A stretch of DNA of 37,723 nt. Origin: a virus. Shown here piece by piece: positions 1-5,198 of this stretch. Position 1 is the stretch's first letter; each line of letters opens with the position of its first letter. The notes under the pieces were generated by a model. It had not been told where the DNA came from. It saw only the letters and a list, made by a program, of their open reading frames with translations, and made no database searches. The stretch covers positions 1 to 37,723 of the IMG/VR virus record IMGVR_UViG_3300048918_000366; one strand, given 5' to 3'. A program made the position numbers and the translations under genes.

Positions 1-582
1 CCAACCTGATGCGGTGGCAGCGCCCTCACTGCCGGATGCGGTGGCAGCGCCCTGATAGCCCGATGCGGTGGCAGCGCCCTGATAGCCCGATGCGGTGGCA
101 GCGCCCTGCCAACCTGATGCGGTGGCAGCGCCCCGTTCACCGGATGCGGTGGCAGCGCCCCCGTCCTTGCCGTTCTTGACCGCTTCGCCGTTGCCGGCCG
201 TGAAGTCGCCGTCGACAGGCTTGGCGCGGTCGGTCACCCATTTGACGGCGTCGAGGATCAGCTGCGTCAGGCCGATTTCCTTGCCGATGGTCAGGATTTC
301 GGCGGCTGTCTTCTCGCCGCCGTCATCGGTGTCGGTTTCGCCAGAGATCTCGACCTGGCAGATGCGCGTGCCGGCCGGCGCGTAATAGCTGAACAGCGCC
401 AGCGGATGGCCTGTGATGACGTGGAAGCCGCTCTTGCAGGCCTTCACCTTGCCGTCATGCTTGTAGGTCTGCCCGACCTCGAACTGGAAGACCTTGCCCT
501 CCGGCCGGCACGTCATGTCGTCGAGGAAACCCTTGTAAGCGATGGTCGGGGCGGCGGCGGCGACTTTCTTTTTCGCGGGCAT
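1..582 (-). CDS. DUF7666-like phage protein with GAATASGxx repeats (3' end outside window)
   Basis: Last visible gene of the leftward operon; 194 residues are readable and no stop occurs before the left edge. The start follows the upstream stop by two bases (TGA-CC-ATG). Residues 1-140 form a globular domain (AYKGFLDDMTCRPE, FQFEVGQTYKHDGKVKAC, GFHV, SYYAPAGTRICQVE) that resembles the DUF7666 family found in many phages; its function is unknown. From about residue 140 the chain becomes a tandem array of the nonapeptide GAATASGxx, six full copies here, where xx varies (ER, WQ, YQ, YQ, SE, W..). Regular small-residue repeats of this kind suggest a beta-roll or beta-helix, which is an inference. 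Family assignment is from memory of the domain pattern and is fairly secure; the role is not. Confidence 0.75.
   Translation of the reverse strand, partial: MPAKKKVAAAAPTIAYKGFLDDMTCRPEGKVFQFEVGQTYKHDGKVKACKSGFHVITGHPLALFSYYAPAGTRICQVEISGETDTDDGGEKTAAEILTIGKEIGLTQLILDAVKWVTDRAKPVDGDFTAGNGEAVKNGKDGGAATASGERGAATASGWQGAATASGYQGAATASGYQGAATASGSEGAATASGW
8..160 (-). repeat. 27-bp in-frame tandem repeat (six copies)
   Basis: The plus-strand core GATGCGGTGGCAGCGCCC starts at 8, 35, 62, 89, 116 and 143, an exact 27-bp period. The 18-bp core is invariant and only the 9-bp spacer changes. On the minus strand each unit encodes GAATASGxx. Near-perfect identity at the DNA level, including third codon positions, points to recent expansion by slippage or recombination. 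The array probably continues beyond the left edge. Confidence 0.95.
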
Positions 583-584
583 GG

Positions 585-851
585 TCAGTCCTTCGGGTTG
601 GAGCGATTACGGGCGCCGGCAAACCTCTCGACGGCGCGATGCAGGCTTTCCTCGCACAGGCCGGCGGCAACGCTTGGCGCGAGTTCGTAGTGGCGGTGCA
701 GGATCTCCATCATGCCGAACTGGACGGTTTCGAAGATCACCATCAGCTCGGCATAGGTCGCGCCGTTCTTGATGGCGGGGCCGATGATGTCGCGGACGAA
801 GCGCCCAGAAAGCAGGTTGTGAAATTCCGTGGCTGCGGATTTGTCAGCCAT
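585..851 (-). CDS. Hypothetical protein, 88 aa, leftward early operon
   Basis: The preferred start gives MADKSAATEFHNLL..., one base after the stop of the upstream gene, consistent with the tight packing of this operon. A longer reading is open upstream but runs into the neighbouring gene and is arginine-rich, so it is rejected. The protein is mostly helical and acidic/amphipathic (AELMVIFETVQFGMMEILHRHYE), with no membrane segment and no motif I can name. I do not recognise the family. Its position in the PL operon of a lambda-like immunity region suggests an early accessory or host-takeover function, but this is context only. Confidence 0.75.
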   Translation of the reverse strand: MADKSAATEFHNLLSGRFVRDIIGPAIKNGATYAELMVIFETVQFGMMEILHRHYELAPSVAAGLCEESLHRAVERFAGARNRSNPKD

Positions 852-852
852 G

Positions 853-1233
853 TCAGGCGCTCCCGCCCATGGTCTGCGGTCGAGTGACAACCACTTCGAA
901 ATCATCTTCATCAACGGTGGTTGCCCACTGCACTCGTTTGAGCACTGTCGCGAGAATGTCCTCGCCTTCGTCGCCGGCAAAGCCTCTCGCGAAATTCTCG
1001 ACCATGCCGCCGAGAACCCGTGAGCCGGCCTCAAGCAGGACGTTCGCGCTGGTGCCGGCGTTGAGTTCGTCGGCGATGAAAAGCGCGAACTGCACCGACG
1101 CTTCGACCGCGCGCGCCTGGCACGCCAACACCGGATTGCCGGCCGTTATCTCTTCGGGGATGCTGGAAAAGGTCTCGCGCAACACCTTCTCGAAGGCGGC
1201 ACGGTTGATGTGGCCATTGAACTTGTCACCCAT
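853..1233 (-). CDS. Hypothetical protein, 126 aa, leftward early operon
   Basis: Starts MGDKFNGHINRAAFEKV and overlaps the 3' end of the 49-aa gene by eight bases. It is predicted to be largely alpha-helical, with an alanine-rich middle (QARAVEASVQFALFIADEL) and an acidic C-terminal part (TTVDEDDFEVVVT). There is no signal peptide or clear transmembrane segment. Not recognised. Its length and overlaps are typical of small phage early genes. Confidence 0.75.
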   Translation of the reverse strand: MGDKFNGHINRAAFEKVLRETFSSIPEEITAGNPVLACQARAVEASVQFALFIADELNAGTSANVLLEAGSRVLGGMVENFARGFAGDEGEDILATVLKRVQWATTVDEDDFEVVVTRPQTMGGSA

Positions 1234-1375
1234 TGGAGACGTCCTTCGCGCGCTTGATCTTGGTGATGATGCCGATCAGGCCTGTCTTGGTCGCCTTAGT
1301 GGCGGCTTCCTTCGGCGTCTCGGCGTCGACGACGATGGTCTTGCCGTCGCCGTAGTGGATGCGAAACGCGGTCAT
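1226..1375 (-). CDS. Small basic protein, 49 aa
   Basis: This short gene reads MTAFRIHYGDGKTIVVDAET and ends in a lysine-rich segment (GIITKIKRAKDVSNG). Support comes from its neighbours: its ATG overlaps the preceding stop as ATGA, and its 3' end overlaps the following gene. The pattern resembles a short beta-rich N-terminus (GDGKTIVVDAETPKEA) followed by one helix, as in small phage proteins that fold as beta-beta-alpha; this is inference. The family is not recognised. Confidence 0.65.
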   Translation of the reverse strand: MTAFRIHYGDGKTIVVDAETPKEAATKATKTGLIGIITKIKRAKDVSNG

Positions 1376-1584
1376 GGGCGCAGCCCCGCGTAAAGCAGGC
1401 CGGCGCCGAAGATGGCGACGGCGATCATCAGGCCGATCAGGATCAGGCGCGCGCGGGGCGATTCCTCGGGCACGAGCTGCGTGCAGTCGTCTCCGCAGCC
1501 GCAGGTCGGCCAGTTGTGGCAGACGATGCGCACCGCGCCGTGTGGCGGGACGGCGATGCGCTCATAGTCGAGGGGGTGCACCAT
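1372..1584 (-). CDS. Small Cys-rich protein with C-terminal membrane segment, 70 aa
   Basis: The N-terminal half carries a cluster of cysteines (C22, then CGCGDDC around 28-34) that could bind a metal or form disulfides. The last ~25 residues (LILIGLMIAVAIFGAGLLYAGL) form one clear hydrophobic helix ending in RP, so the protein is probably tail-anchored in the inner membrane. It overlaps the upstream gene as TGATG and the downstream one as ATGA, so translation is probably coupled. Function unknown; superinfection exclusion is one possibility for a small membrane protein of an early lysogenic operon, but nothing in the sequence proves it. Confidence 0.7.
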   Translation of the reverse strand: MVHPLDYERIAVPPHGAVRIVCHNWPTCGCGDDCTQLVPEESPRARLILIGLMIAVAIFGAGLLYAGLRP

Positions 1585-1820
1585 CAGCGCAGCCCCATGG
1601 CTGTCCAGACGAAGGCCAGCGCGAAGGTGGCCGACGAGGCGAAGGCTAGCCTGATGCCGACCGACGCCATGGCGGCGCAGATGCGGTCGGCCGTCGTTTC
1701 GAGATCGCGCAGGATCTCGGACGGCTTGCGGCCGGCCTGCAACTGGCGGGAAATCCAGTCGAAACGCTCGGGCGAGGTTTCGGAAGCCGCGATCAGGCGG
1801 TGAGCGACCGTGCTTGCCAT
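1584..1820 (-). CDS. Small membrane-associated protein, 78 aa
   Basis: Begins MASTVAHRLIAASETSPERF; the first ~45 residues are soluble and helical (WISRQLQAGRKPSEILRDLE). The C-terminal third (ASVGIRLAFASSATFALAFVWTAMGL) is a single hydrophobic span. A longer upstream reading is open but arginine/histidine-rich and overlaps the first gene of the operon, so the internal ATG is chosen; it begins five bases after that gene's stop. It is followed directly by another small membrane protein, so the two may work as a pair (inference). Not recognised. Confidence 0.7.
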   Translation of the reverse strand: MASTVAHRLIAASETSPERFDWISRQLQAGRKPSEILRDLETTADRICAAMASVGIRLAFASSATFALAFVWTAMGLR

Positions 1821-1825
1821 GGCCG

Positions 1826-2056
1826 TCAGCCCTGGTGCCGGACGGCGCGCGCCTTGGCCAGGTCCGAGGCTTCGGGGCCGTGCTCCTTGATCTCGGCGCG
1901 GGTGAAGTCGGAATGCTCGGCCAGGCTGTCGGCGGTGACGGCCGTGCCGTTCATTCCCATTTCCAGCATCTTGTCGGCCATGCGCTCGACGATGCCTTTG
2001 GCGGTGATGATGGCGGCCGGGACGCTCGGCGCCGGGCGCTGCTGTGTGGTGATCAT
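1826..2056 (-). CDS. First gene of the leftward operon, hypothetical, 76 aa
   Basis: Promoter-proximal gene downstream of PL. It reads MITTQQRPAPSVPAAIITAKGI and is helical, with an acidic C-terminal half (SLAEHSDFTRAEIKEHGPEAS). A GGAGG Shine-Dalgarno sequence lies at 2066-2070 on the minus strand, nine bases before the ATG, supporting this start. The order PL - small gene - small membrane genes resembles the leftward early operon of lambdoid phages, although no N, gam, bet or exo homolog is evident. Function unknown. Confidence 0.75.
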   Translation of the reverse strand: MITTQQRPAPSVPAAIITAKGIVERMADKMLEMGMNGTAVTADSLAEHSDFTRAEIKEHGPEASDLAKARAVRHQG

Positions 2057-2095
2057 TGGGTCTTGCCTCCATCGCGGGATTGCGATTGGAGGCGG

Positions 2096-2123
2096 ATAAT
2101 ATGCGCAAACGGATAAGTGTCAA
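2096..2123 (-). promoter_or_regulatory. Leftward early promoter PL
   Basis: On the minus strand, TTGACA (2123-2118) is followed after 16 bp by TATTAT (2101-2096), a near-consensus sigma-70 promoter that fires into the small-gene operon. A CI/Cro-type operator occupies the spacer and touches the -10 hexamer, so bound repressor would block RNA polymerase directly. Confidence 0.75.
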
Positions 2124-2146
2124 CAAACAAAATGCGCAAACGGATA
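2100..2146 (-). promoter_or_regulatory. Left operators OL1 and OL2
   Basis: Two 16-bp sites, TATGCGCAAACGGATA at 2100-2115 and AATGCGCAAACGGATA at 2131-2146, differ only at the first base and lie 31 bp apart, about three helical turns. Each is an imperfect dyad (TATGCG ... CGGATA). The same sequence occurs inverted at PR. OL1 lies in the PL spacer and OL2 is just upstream of the -35 hexamer. Confidence 0.75.
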
Positions 2147-2186
2147 AATGCTGCGCACGCTGCGCGGATAATCGCGGATAAATGGA

Positions 2187-2828
2187 TTAGGCTGTTTTGA
2201 GGCGCAGCTGTCCCTGGATGCCGCCCTGCTTCTCGACTTTTCGCAGGACGGAGGGGGGAAGGACGGCGAATATCTCGCCAATCCAGTCCAACGAAACCGC
2301 TTCTATAGGAGCGGCGTTCCAAGACAGAAGGTTGACGCCAGAGGCGCCGCGCATAATCGTCTTGATGAAGCGGCGGCCGTCGGTTGTCTTGACGGCGGCC
2401 TCTTCACCGTAGAACGACTCAAGCGGCTTTTTCTGATCCCGGTAAACGACGATTACGGTACCGTCTTTGAATACGGGCAGCATTGAGATGCCTCGCACCT
2501 TGAAAGCTATCATGTCGTCGGGGAGGGGAAATGGGATGTTGACCTGGTCGAGGCCCTCTGGCGGGACCTGTTCATAATCAGGCTCTACCTCGGCGCCGGC
2601 GCCAAGATATCCCATGATCGGAATTTCAGTCACATCAACGGCTGGTGCTGGCTCGTCAACCAAGCTCTCGTAGGCCGCGTTGATCGCGTCGCGCCGATGA
2701 CCTTCCGGCTCCGATCCTGCCAGCCAGCGATTTACGGTCGATTGCGAAACATCGAAATGCTCCGCGAGCCTCTGCTGTTTCCAGCCAGTCGCTTTCATGA
2801 TCGCGCGTATTTTTGTTTCGATATCCAT
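2187..2828 (-). CDS. CI-like prophage repressor, HTH + S24/LexA peptidase
   Basis: 213 aa, a normal length for a lambda CI/LexA-type repressor. Residues 1-60 form an HTH domain (GWKQQRLAEHFDVSQSTVNRWLAGSE) that should bind the 16-bp operators flanking the gene. Residues ~68-213 form the S24 domain: a self-cleavage site at A77-G78 (in GYLGAGAEV), nucleophile S115 in RGISM, and general base K156 in RRFIKTI. All parts needed for RecA-stimulated autocleavage are present, so SOS induction is expected (family knowledge). The start is the ATG at 2828; no strong Shine-Dalgarno sequence precedes it. It is transcribed toward PL, as cI is in lambda. Function is secure; operator specificity is inferred. 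Confidence 0.93.
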   Translation of the reverse strand: MDIETKIRAIMKATGWKQQRLAEHFDVSQSTVNRWLAGSEPEGHRRDAINAAYESLVDEPAPAVDVTEIPIMGYLGAGAEVEPDYEQVPPEGLDQVNIPFPLPDDMIAFKVRGISMLPVFKDGTVIVVYRDQKKPLESFYGEEAAVKTTDGRRFIKTIMRGASGVNLLSWNAAPIEAVSLDWIGEIFAVLPPSVLRKVEKQGGIQGQLRLKTA

Positions 2829-2863
2829 TGAAATGACGCTGCCACGGGGTTTTGAAAAACAAA

Positions 2864-2912
2864 AATCCGCTTGCGCATAAATTTGCGCTTGCAAACTATC
2901 CGTTTGCGCATA
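2864..2912 (+). promoter_or_regulatory. Right operators between repressor and Cro genes
   Basis: TATCCGTTTGCGCATA at 2897-2912 is the exact reverse complement of the OL1 16-mer. A weaker copy, AATCCGCTTGCGCATA, lies at 2864-2879 (two changes), nearer the repressor start. A 25-bp stretch at 2897-2921 matches the reverse complement of 2091-2115 at 24 positions. The strong site lies in the PR spacer and the weak one could autoregulate the repressor gene. Confidence 0.75.
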
Positions 2913-2916
2913 ATAT
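2889..2916 (+). promoter_or_regulatory. Rightward early promoter PR
   Basis: TTGCAA (2889-2894), a 16-bp spacer and TAATAT (2911-2916) form a good sigma-70 promoter with the same geometry as PL. Transcription would begin near 2923, one to three bases before the Cro ATG, so the first cistron is probably leaderless. Confidence 0.7.
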
Positions 2917-2924
2917 CCGCCGTC

Positions 2925-3161
2925 ATGAATGCGATGCGTCATATCAGGGTGTCCGTCTTCGGGCTTACGCAAGCCGAGTTTGCGAAGCTTGCCGATGTGG
3001 GCCAAGCGACAGTCTCTCGCTGGGAAAACGGCGTCTCGCCCTCCCTCGAAGAGATGCAAGCGATTCGATCCGCTGCGTTTGCCAGGGGGATCAATTGGGA
3101 TGACCGTCTCTTTTTCGAGCCGCCGCCGATCGCTGCAGGTGCAGCCGAGGAGGCCGCATGA
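2925..3161 (+). CDS. Cro-like XRE-family HTH regulator
   Basis: 78 aa, divergent from the CI-like gene. An HTH covers residues ~14-50 (GLTQAEFAKLADVGQATVSRW), followed by a short C-terminal tail that is Ala/Glu-rich. Size, orientation and position match Cro, which would compete with CI for the shared operators and favour lytic growth. There is no Shine-Dalgarno sequence: the bases before the ATG belong to the operator and -10 region, so a leaderless message is likely. A second ATG lies three codons downstream. The stop overlaps an ATGA with a strong upstream GAGGAGG, the relic start of the next gene, now displaced by a 650-bp cassette. Confidence 0.88.
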   Translation: MNAMRHIRVSVFGLTQAEFAKLADVGQATVSRWENGVSPSLEEMQAIRSAAFARGINWDDRLFFEPPPIAAGAAEEAA

Positions 3162-3177
3162 TCAAGACGCGCCTCGC
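3152..3177 (+). repeat. Direct repeat copy 1 (26 bp) at gene start
   Basis: Identical over 26 bp to 3802-3827. It contains GGCCGC, an ATG with GAGGAGG upstream and the codons for MIKTRLA. Here the ATG overlaps the Cro stop (ATGA), but the frame that follows loses protein-like composition, so this copy looks like a vestigial gene start. Confidence 0.9.
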
Positions 3178-3204
3178 TCTCAAACCTCACGAAAGGCCGA
3201 CTCA

Positions 3205-3444
3205 ATGTCCGTCTCCGAATATCTGCGCCATCACTCTACCGTCGTTCGTGATCGCGAACGGAAGGGGCTTGTGTCCGTCGGGGCGGCGTTCCGGCGCCGC
3301 AAGAGCAGAGAGGCGGCGGCGCACGAGCGCGAACGCAATCGGGAGCGTTACCGTGCATGCGCCAACGACCCGAACAATCCTTCGCTCAGCGAAAAGCGGC
3401 GCGCGGAAATCAGGGCTCGACAGGATATGGCTGAACAGTCCTGA
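3205..3444 (+). CDS. Highly charged hypothetical protein, 79 aa
   Basis: Starts MSVSEYLRHHSTVVRDRERK with GAAAGG eight bases upstream. It is very rich in Arg, Glu and Lys (RRRKSREAAAHERERNRERY), consistent with a long helix or nucleic-acid binding. It lies inside the 650-bp cassette bounded by the 26-bp repeats and ends convergent with a minus-strand gene, overlapping it by 35 bases. A different frame from 3158 covers the same bases but reads as a shadow (Arg/Ser/Pro-rich with scattered Cys), so this frame is preferred. Function unknown. Confidence 0.65.
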   Translation: MSVSEYLRHHSTVVRDRERKGLVSVGAAFRRRKSREAAAHERERNRERYRACANDPNNPSLSEKRRAEIRARQDMAEQS

Positions 3445-3715
3445 CCGAAGCGCCATCGGCCAGTTCTTCCAGCTTCTGGTCGACGGCCTCGCTAAGGGCT
3501 TCAACGATCTCATATGCCGCCGCCGCCCTGTCGCGAGCAGGATCATTGTCGCGTCGCTTGGCCTCTTCGGCGAGCCAACGCGAATGAAAGCGACCTTCGT
3601 GAACGATCGCCTGCATGGCGCGCTCCGGCAGTTGCGTGACCGTAAGGTTGAGCAGCAGCTGCATGGTTTCCAAGGCAGAATTGATATAGGCGGGCGTCTT
3701 CTCGGGCTCTTGCAT
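3410..3715 (-). CDS. Antisense-oriented hypothetical protein, 101 aa
   Basis: The only minus-strand gene supported to the right of PR. It reads MQEPEKTPAYINSALETMQ, followed by helical, acidic sequence (DRAAAAYEIVEALSEAVDQKLEELADGA) with natural codon choice. AAGGA lies about eight bases upstream of the ATG. It sits in the cassette between 26-bp direct repeats and opposes PR transcription. This orientation would allow expression from the lysogen independently of PR, as for a moron, but I see no clear promoter. Not recognised. Confidence 0.6.
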   Translation of the reverse strand: MQEPEKTPAYINSALETMQLLLNLTVTQLPERAMQAIVHEGRFHSRWLAEEAKRRDNDPARDRAAAAYEIVEALSEAVDQKLEELADGASVRTVQPYPVEP

Positions 3716-3759
3716 TCCGGCAATCCTTCCCTGGGGTTTGGCGATTCCATGGAAGGTAG

Positions 3760-3794
3760 CCCGTTCCGCTGCCGCGCGGAACGGGCAGCTTTTT
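3760..3794 (+). terminator. Intrinsic terminator downstream of Cro cassette
   Basis: A perfect 10-bp stem, CCCGTTCCGC / GCGGAACGGG, with a 6-base loop, is followed four bases later by TTTTT. It would stop rightward transcription from PR before the replication operon, in the position of tR1 of lambda. Confidence 0.75.
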
Positions 3795-3801
3795 CGGGAG
3801 T

Positions 3802-3827
3802 GGCCGCATGATCAAGACGCGCCTCGC
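3802..3827 (+). repeat. Direct repeat copy 2 (26 bp) at gene start
   Basis: Identical to 3152-3177 and exactly 650 bp downstream. In this copy the ATG begins a long open frame and is preceded by GGGAG, so this is the working gene start. Confidence 0.9.
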
Positions 3828-4329
3828 CTCGCCATTTCTCGCCGATCGCGGCGCGCGGCTTGCCGGCGTTGGTTTCGGCGATCGTCTCGTGCCGCGCTCG
3901 ATCGCCGCCGCCGATTATGAATTCCCCGCTGCGCCGGTTCCCCAAGAGCCCGACCGCGCAGTTGCTGCCGCCGAGGCATCGGACCTCCGCGCCTCGGCGG
4001 CTTTTTCTTCCTGCACCGAATCCTGCCCGATGGCCCACCCCGCCGGACAGGACACCGCGCCGGCAGTTGTTGCCCCTTCCGCCGGCGCGCTTTCGCACAC
4101 AAGCAACGCGATCCTGCTGCCCGACCATGTGATGGTCCTGGTGCGCGCGGTCGCCGCTTATGAGCGCTGCTCCAACGAGCGCGCCGTGGCGCTGGCACTG
4201 ACCGAATACGCCACGATGATCGGGGCAGGGGCGCTGGCCCGTGCCGTTGCCGATCTCGGCGACGAGCTGGCCGACATACCGGCGCATGCGCGCCAGGCGG
4301 CGAACCGATTCCGAGGTGGCGGACCATGA
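3808..4329 (+). CDS. Hypothetical protein, 173 aa, with internal hairpin terminator
   Basis: Begins MIKTRLASPFLADRGARL after a GGGAG Shine-Dalgarno sequence. The first ~70 residues are Ala/Pro-rich and poorly ordered. The C-terminal part (ILLPDHVMVLVRAVAAYERCSNERAVALALTEYATMIG) is helical and more protein-like. A strong terminator hairpin lies inside the coding region at 3967-4006. An alternative in-frame ATG at 4030 lies after the hairpin but lacks a Shine-Dalgarno sequence, so the long form is preferred; the short form would be 99 aa. The gene may be a leader whose translation controls readthrough of the hairpin. Family not recognised. Confidence 0.6.
   Translation: MIKTRLASPFLADRGARLAGVGFGDRLVPRSIAAADYEFPAAPVPQEPDRAVAAAEASDLRASAAFSSCTESCPMAHPAGQDTAPAVVAPSAGALSHTSNAILLPDHVMVLVRAVAAYERCSNERAVALALTEYATMIGAGALARAVADLGDELADIPAHARQAANRFRGGGP
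3967..4006 (+). terminator. Second strong hairpin terminator, intragenic
   Basis: A perfect 11-bp stem, GCCGCCGAGGC / GCCTCGGCGGC, with a 13-base loop, runs directly into TTTTTCTTCC. By sequence it is one of the best intrinsic terminators in the window, yet it lies within an open frame and upstream of the whole replication operon. This suggests attenuation or the need for antitermination. Confidence 0.7.
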
Positions 4330-4386
4330 GTGCATCTGCTTGCGGGCCTCCATGACGTGACGCCCGCTTTCTGACTCCGAAAAACC

Positions 4387-4431
4387 TTTCCCGCCACGGG
4401 AAACGACGCCGGGATTTCCCGGCGCGGGAAA
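4387..4431 (+). promoter_or_regulatory. Twin 17-bp palindromes TTTCCCG-N3-CGGGAAA
   Basis: Two identical dyads, at 4387-4403 (spacer CCA) and 4415-4431 (spacer GCG), have centres 28 bp apart. They occupy the 135-bp gap before the CII-like gene. The sequence is unrelated to the CI/Cro operators. Perfect symmetry and duplication suggest operators for a dimeric regulator, perhaps the CII-like protein encoded next door. An overlapping dyad, CGCCGGGA-TT-TCCCGGCG (4407-4424), could instead form an RNA hairpin, but no T-run follows. Confidence 0.6.
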
Positions 4432-4464
4432 CCTTTTGCGTCGAATTTTGAAAGGGAGGCCACG

Positions 4465-4950
4465 ATGGTTCCGAACGCCAATGCCCGCCACTTCCTGCTC
4501 AAGGCCAAACAGCGCGACCTGATCGCCGCCGCCGGCGGCATCGAGCGCGCCGCCGCCGTCTGCTCCTACGGCAAGTCGACCGTCGGGCGATGGGCCAATT
4601 CCGACAGTTCGGAACTGATGCCCCTCGACGCCATCTTCGCCCTCGAGGAGGAGACCGGCCGCTTCGACATGAGCGAAGCGATCACCCAGGCGCGTGGGCG
4701 CAGCGTGGCGGAAGTCGAGGCGGTCGCCGCCAATGGCAGCGTGATGACCGCGCATGCCGAGGCGGTGGTGAGCATGGGCGACGTGATGACCGAGGGTGCG
4801 ATCGCCTTCGCCGACGGCAAGCTGACGCCCGCCGAAAGCGCCCAGATCGACCGCGCGCTGGCCAAGCTGCAGAACGCCGCCGCCGAATACCGCAAGGTGC
4901 TGGCCGGCGCCCGCGCCGCCGGCGGGCTGAAGGTGGTGGGGGGCGAGTGA
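4465..4950 (+). CDS. CII-like phage regulatory protein (HTH), 161 aa
   Basis: A GAAAGGGAGG ribosome-binding site precedes MVPNANARHFLLKAKQ. Residues ~14-60 form an HTH (DLIAAAGGIERAAAVCSYGKSTVGRW) followed by PLDAIFALEEETG. This arrangement resembles the CII (CP76)/phage regulatory family, where the helix-turn-helix is followed by a 'decide by ... ALE' helix. The C-terminal half is Ala-rich and helical, likely for oligomerisation. It is the first gene after the twin palindromes and the two terminators, so it may control the start of the replication operon or lysogeny establishment. DNA binding is well supported; the CII-like role is inferred from pattern and position. Confidence 0.7.
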   Translation: MVPNANARHFLLKAKQRDLIAAAGGIERAAAVCSYGKSTVGRWANSDSSELMPLDAIFALEEETGRFDMSEAITQARGRSVAEVEAVAANGSVMTAHAEAVVSMGDVMTEGAIAFADGKLTPAESAQIDRALAKLQNAAAEYRKVLAGARAAGGLKVVGGE

Positions 4951-5198
4951 TGGATCGTCGGATCACCTGCCTGGCCTGCGCCAGCCCAATTGACGACGAT
5001 GCGCCGACATATCCGGACGAGTCCGGCACGCTCTGCGCGACGTGCGCGCCGACCTACGATCTGCTGATCGACGAGGATCTGGATTGCTACTTCGTCGATC
5101 AAGACGGCGCACCGCTGACGTCCAGCGTCCGGCGCGAACTCTACGACGCCCATATCGCGGCCGGCGGCAAGCCGACCGACAGCATGGCGAGGCGCTGA
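4950..5198 (+). CDS. Small CXXC zinc-ribbon-like protein, 82 aa
   Basis: TGATG overlap with the preceding gene. Two CXXC knuckles, CLAC (residues 8-11) and CATC (about 31-34), are separated by ~20 residues in the typical spacing of a zinc ribbon; the rest is acidic (LLIDEDLDCYFVDQDGAP). Probably binds Zn and perhaps nucleic acid or protein. No enzyme motif is visible. Translational coupling places it in the early operon. Exact family not recognised. Confidence 0.7.
   Translation: MDRRITCLACASPIDDDAPTYPDESGTLCATCAPTYDLLIDEDLDCYFVDQDGAPLTSSVRRELYDAHIAAGGKPTDSMARR

Noticed and set aside
1-160. CRISPR-like array
   Set aside because: 27-bp period with 9-bp variable part is in frame with a coding repeat; spacers are far too short and no cas genes are present.
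1584-2126. N-terminal extension of the 78-aa membrane protein to 180 codons
   Set aside because: The extra part is His/Arg-rich, overlaps the first gene of the operon and would begin inside the operator region.
3158-3811. 217-codon plus frame starting at the first 26-bp repeat
   Set aside because: Good ribosome-binding site and ATGA, but after the first ~15 codons the composition is Arg/Ser/Cys-rich and it overlaps two better frames; treated as a relic start.
4407-4424. Terminator at the CGCCGGGA-TT-TCCCGGCG dyad
   Set aside because: The stem has only a 2-base centre and no T-run; the duplicated 17-bp palindromes explain the region better as operators.
3202-4755. Minus-strand open frame of 517 codons
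   Set aside because: Crosses several plus-strand genes, the two terminators and the palindromes; composition is shadow-like.
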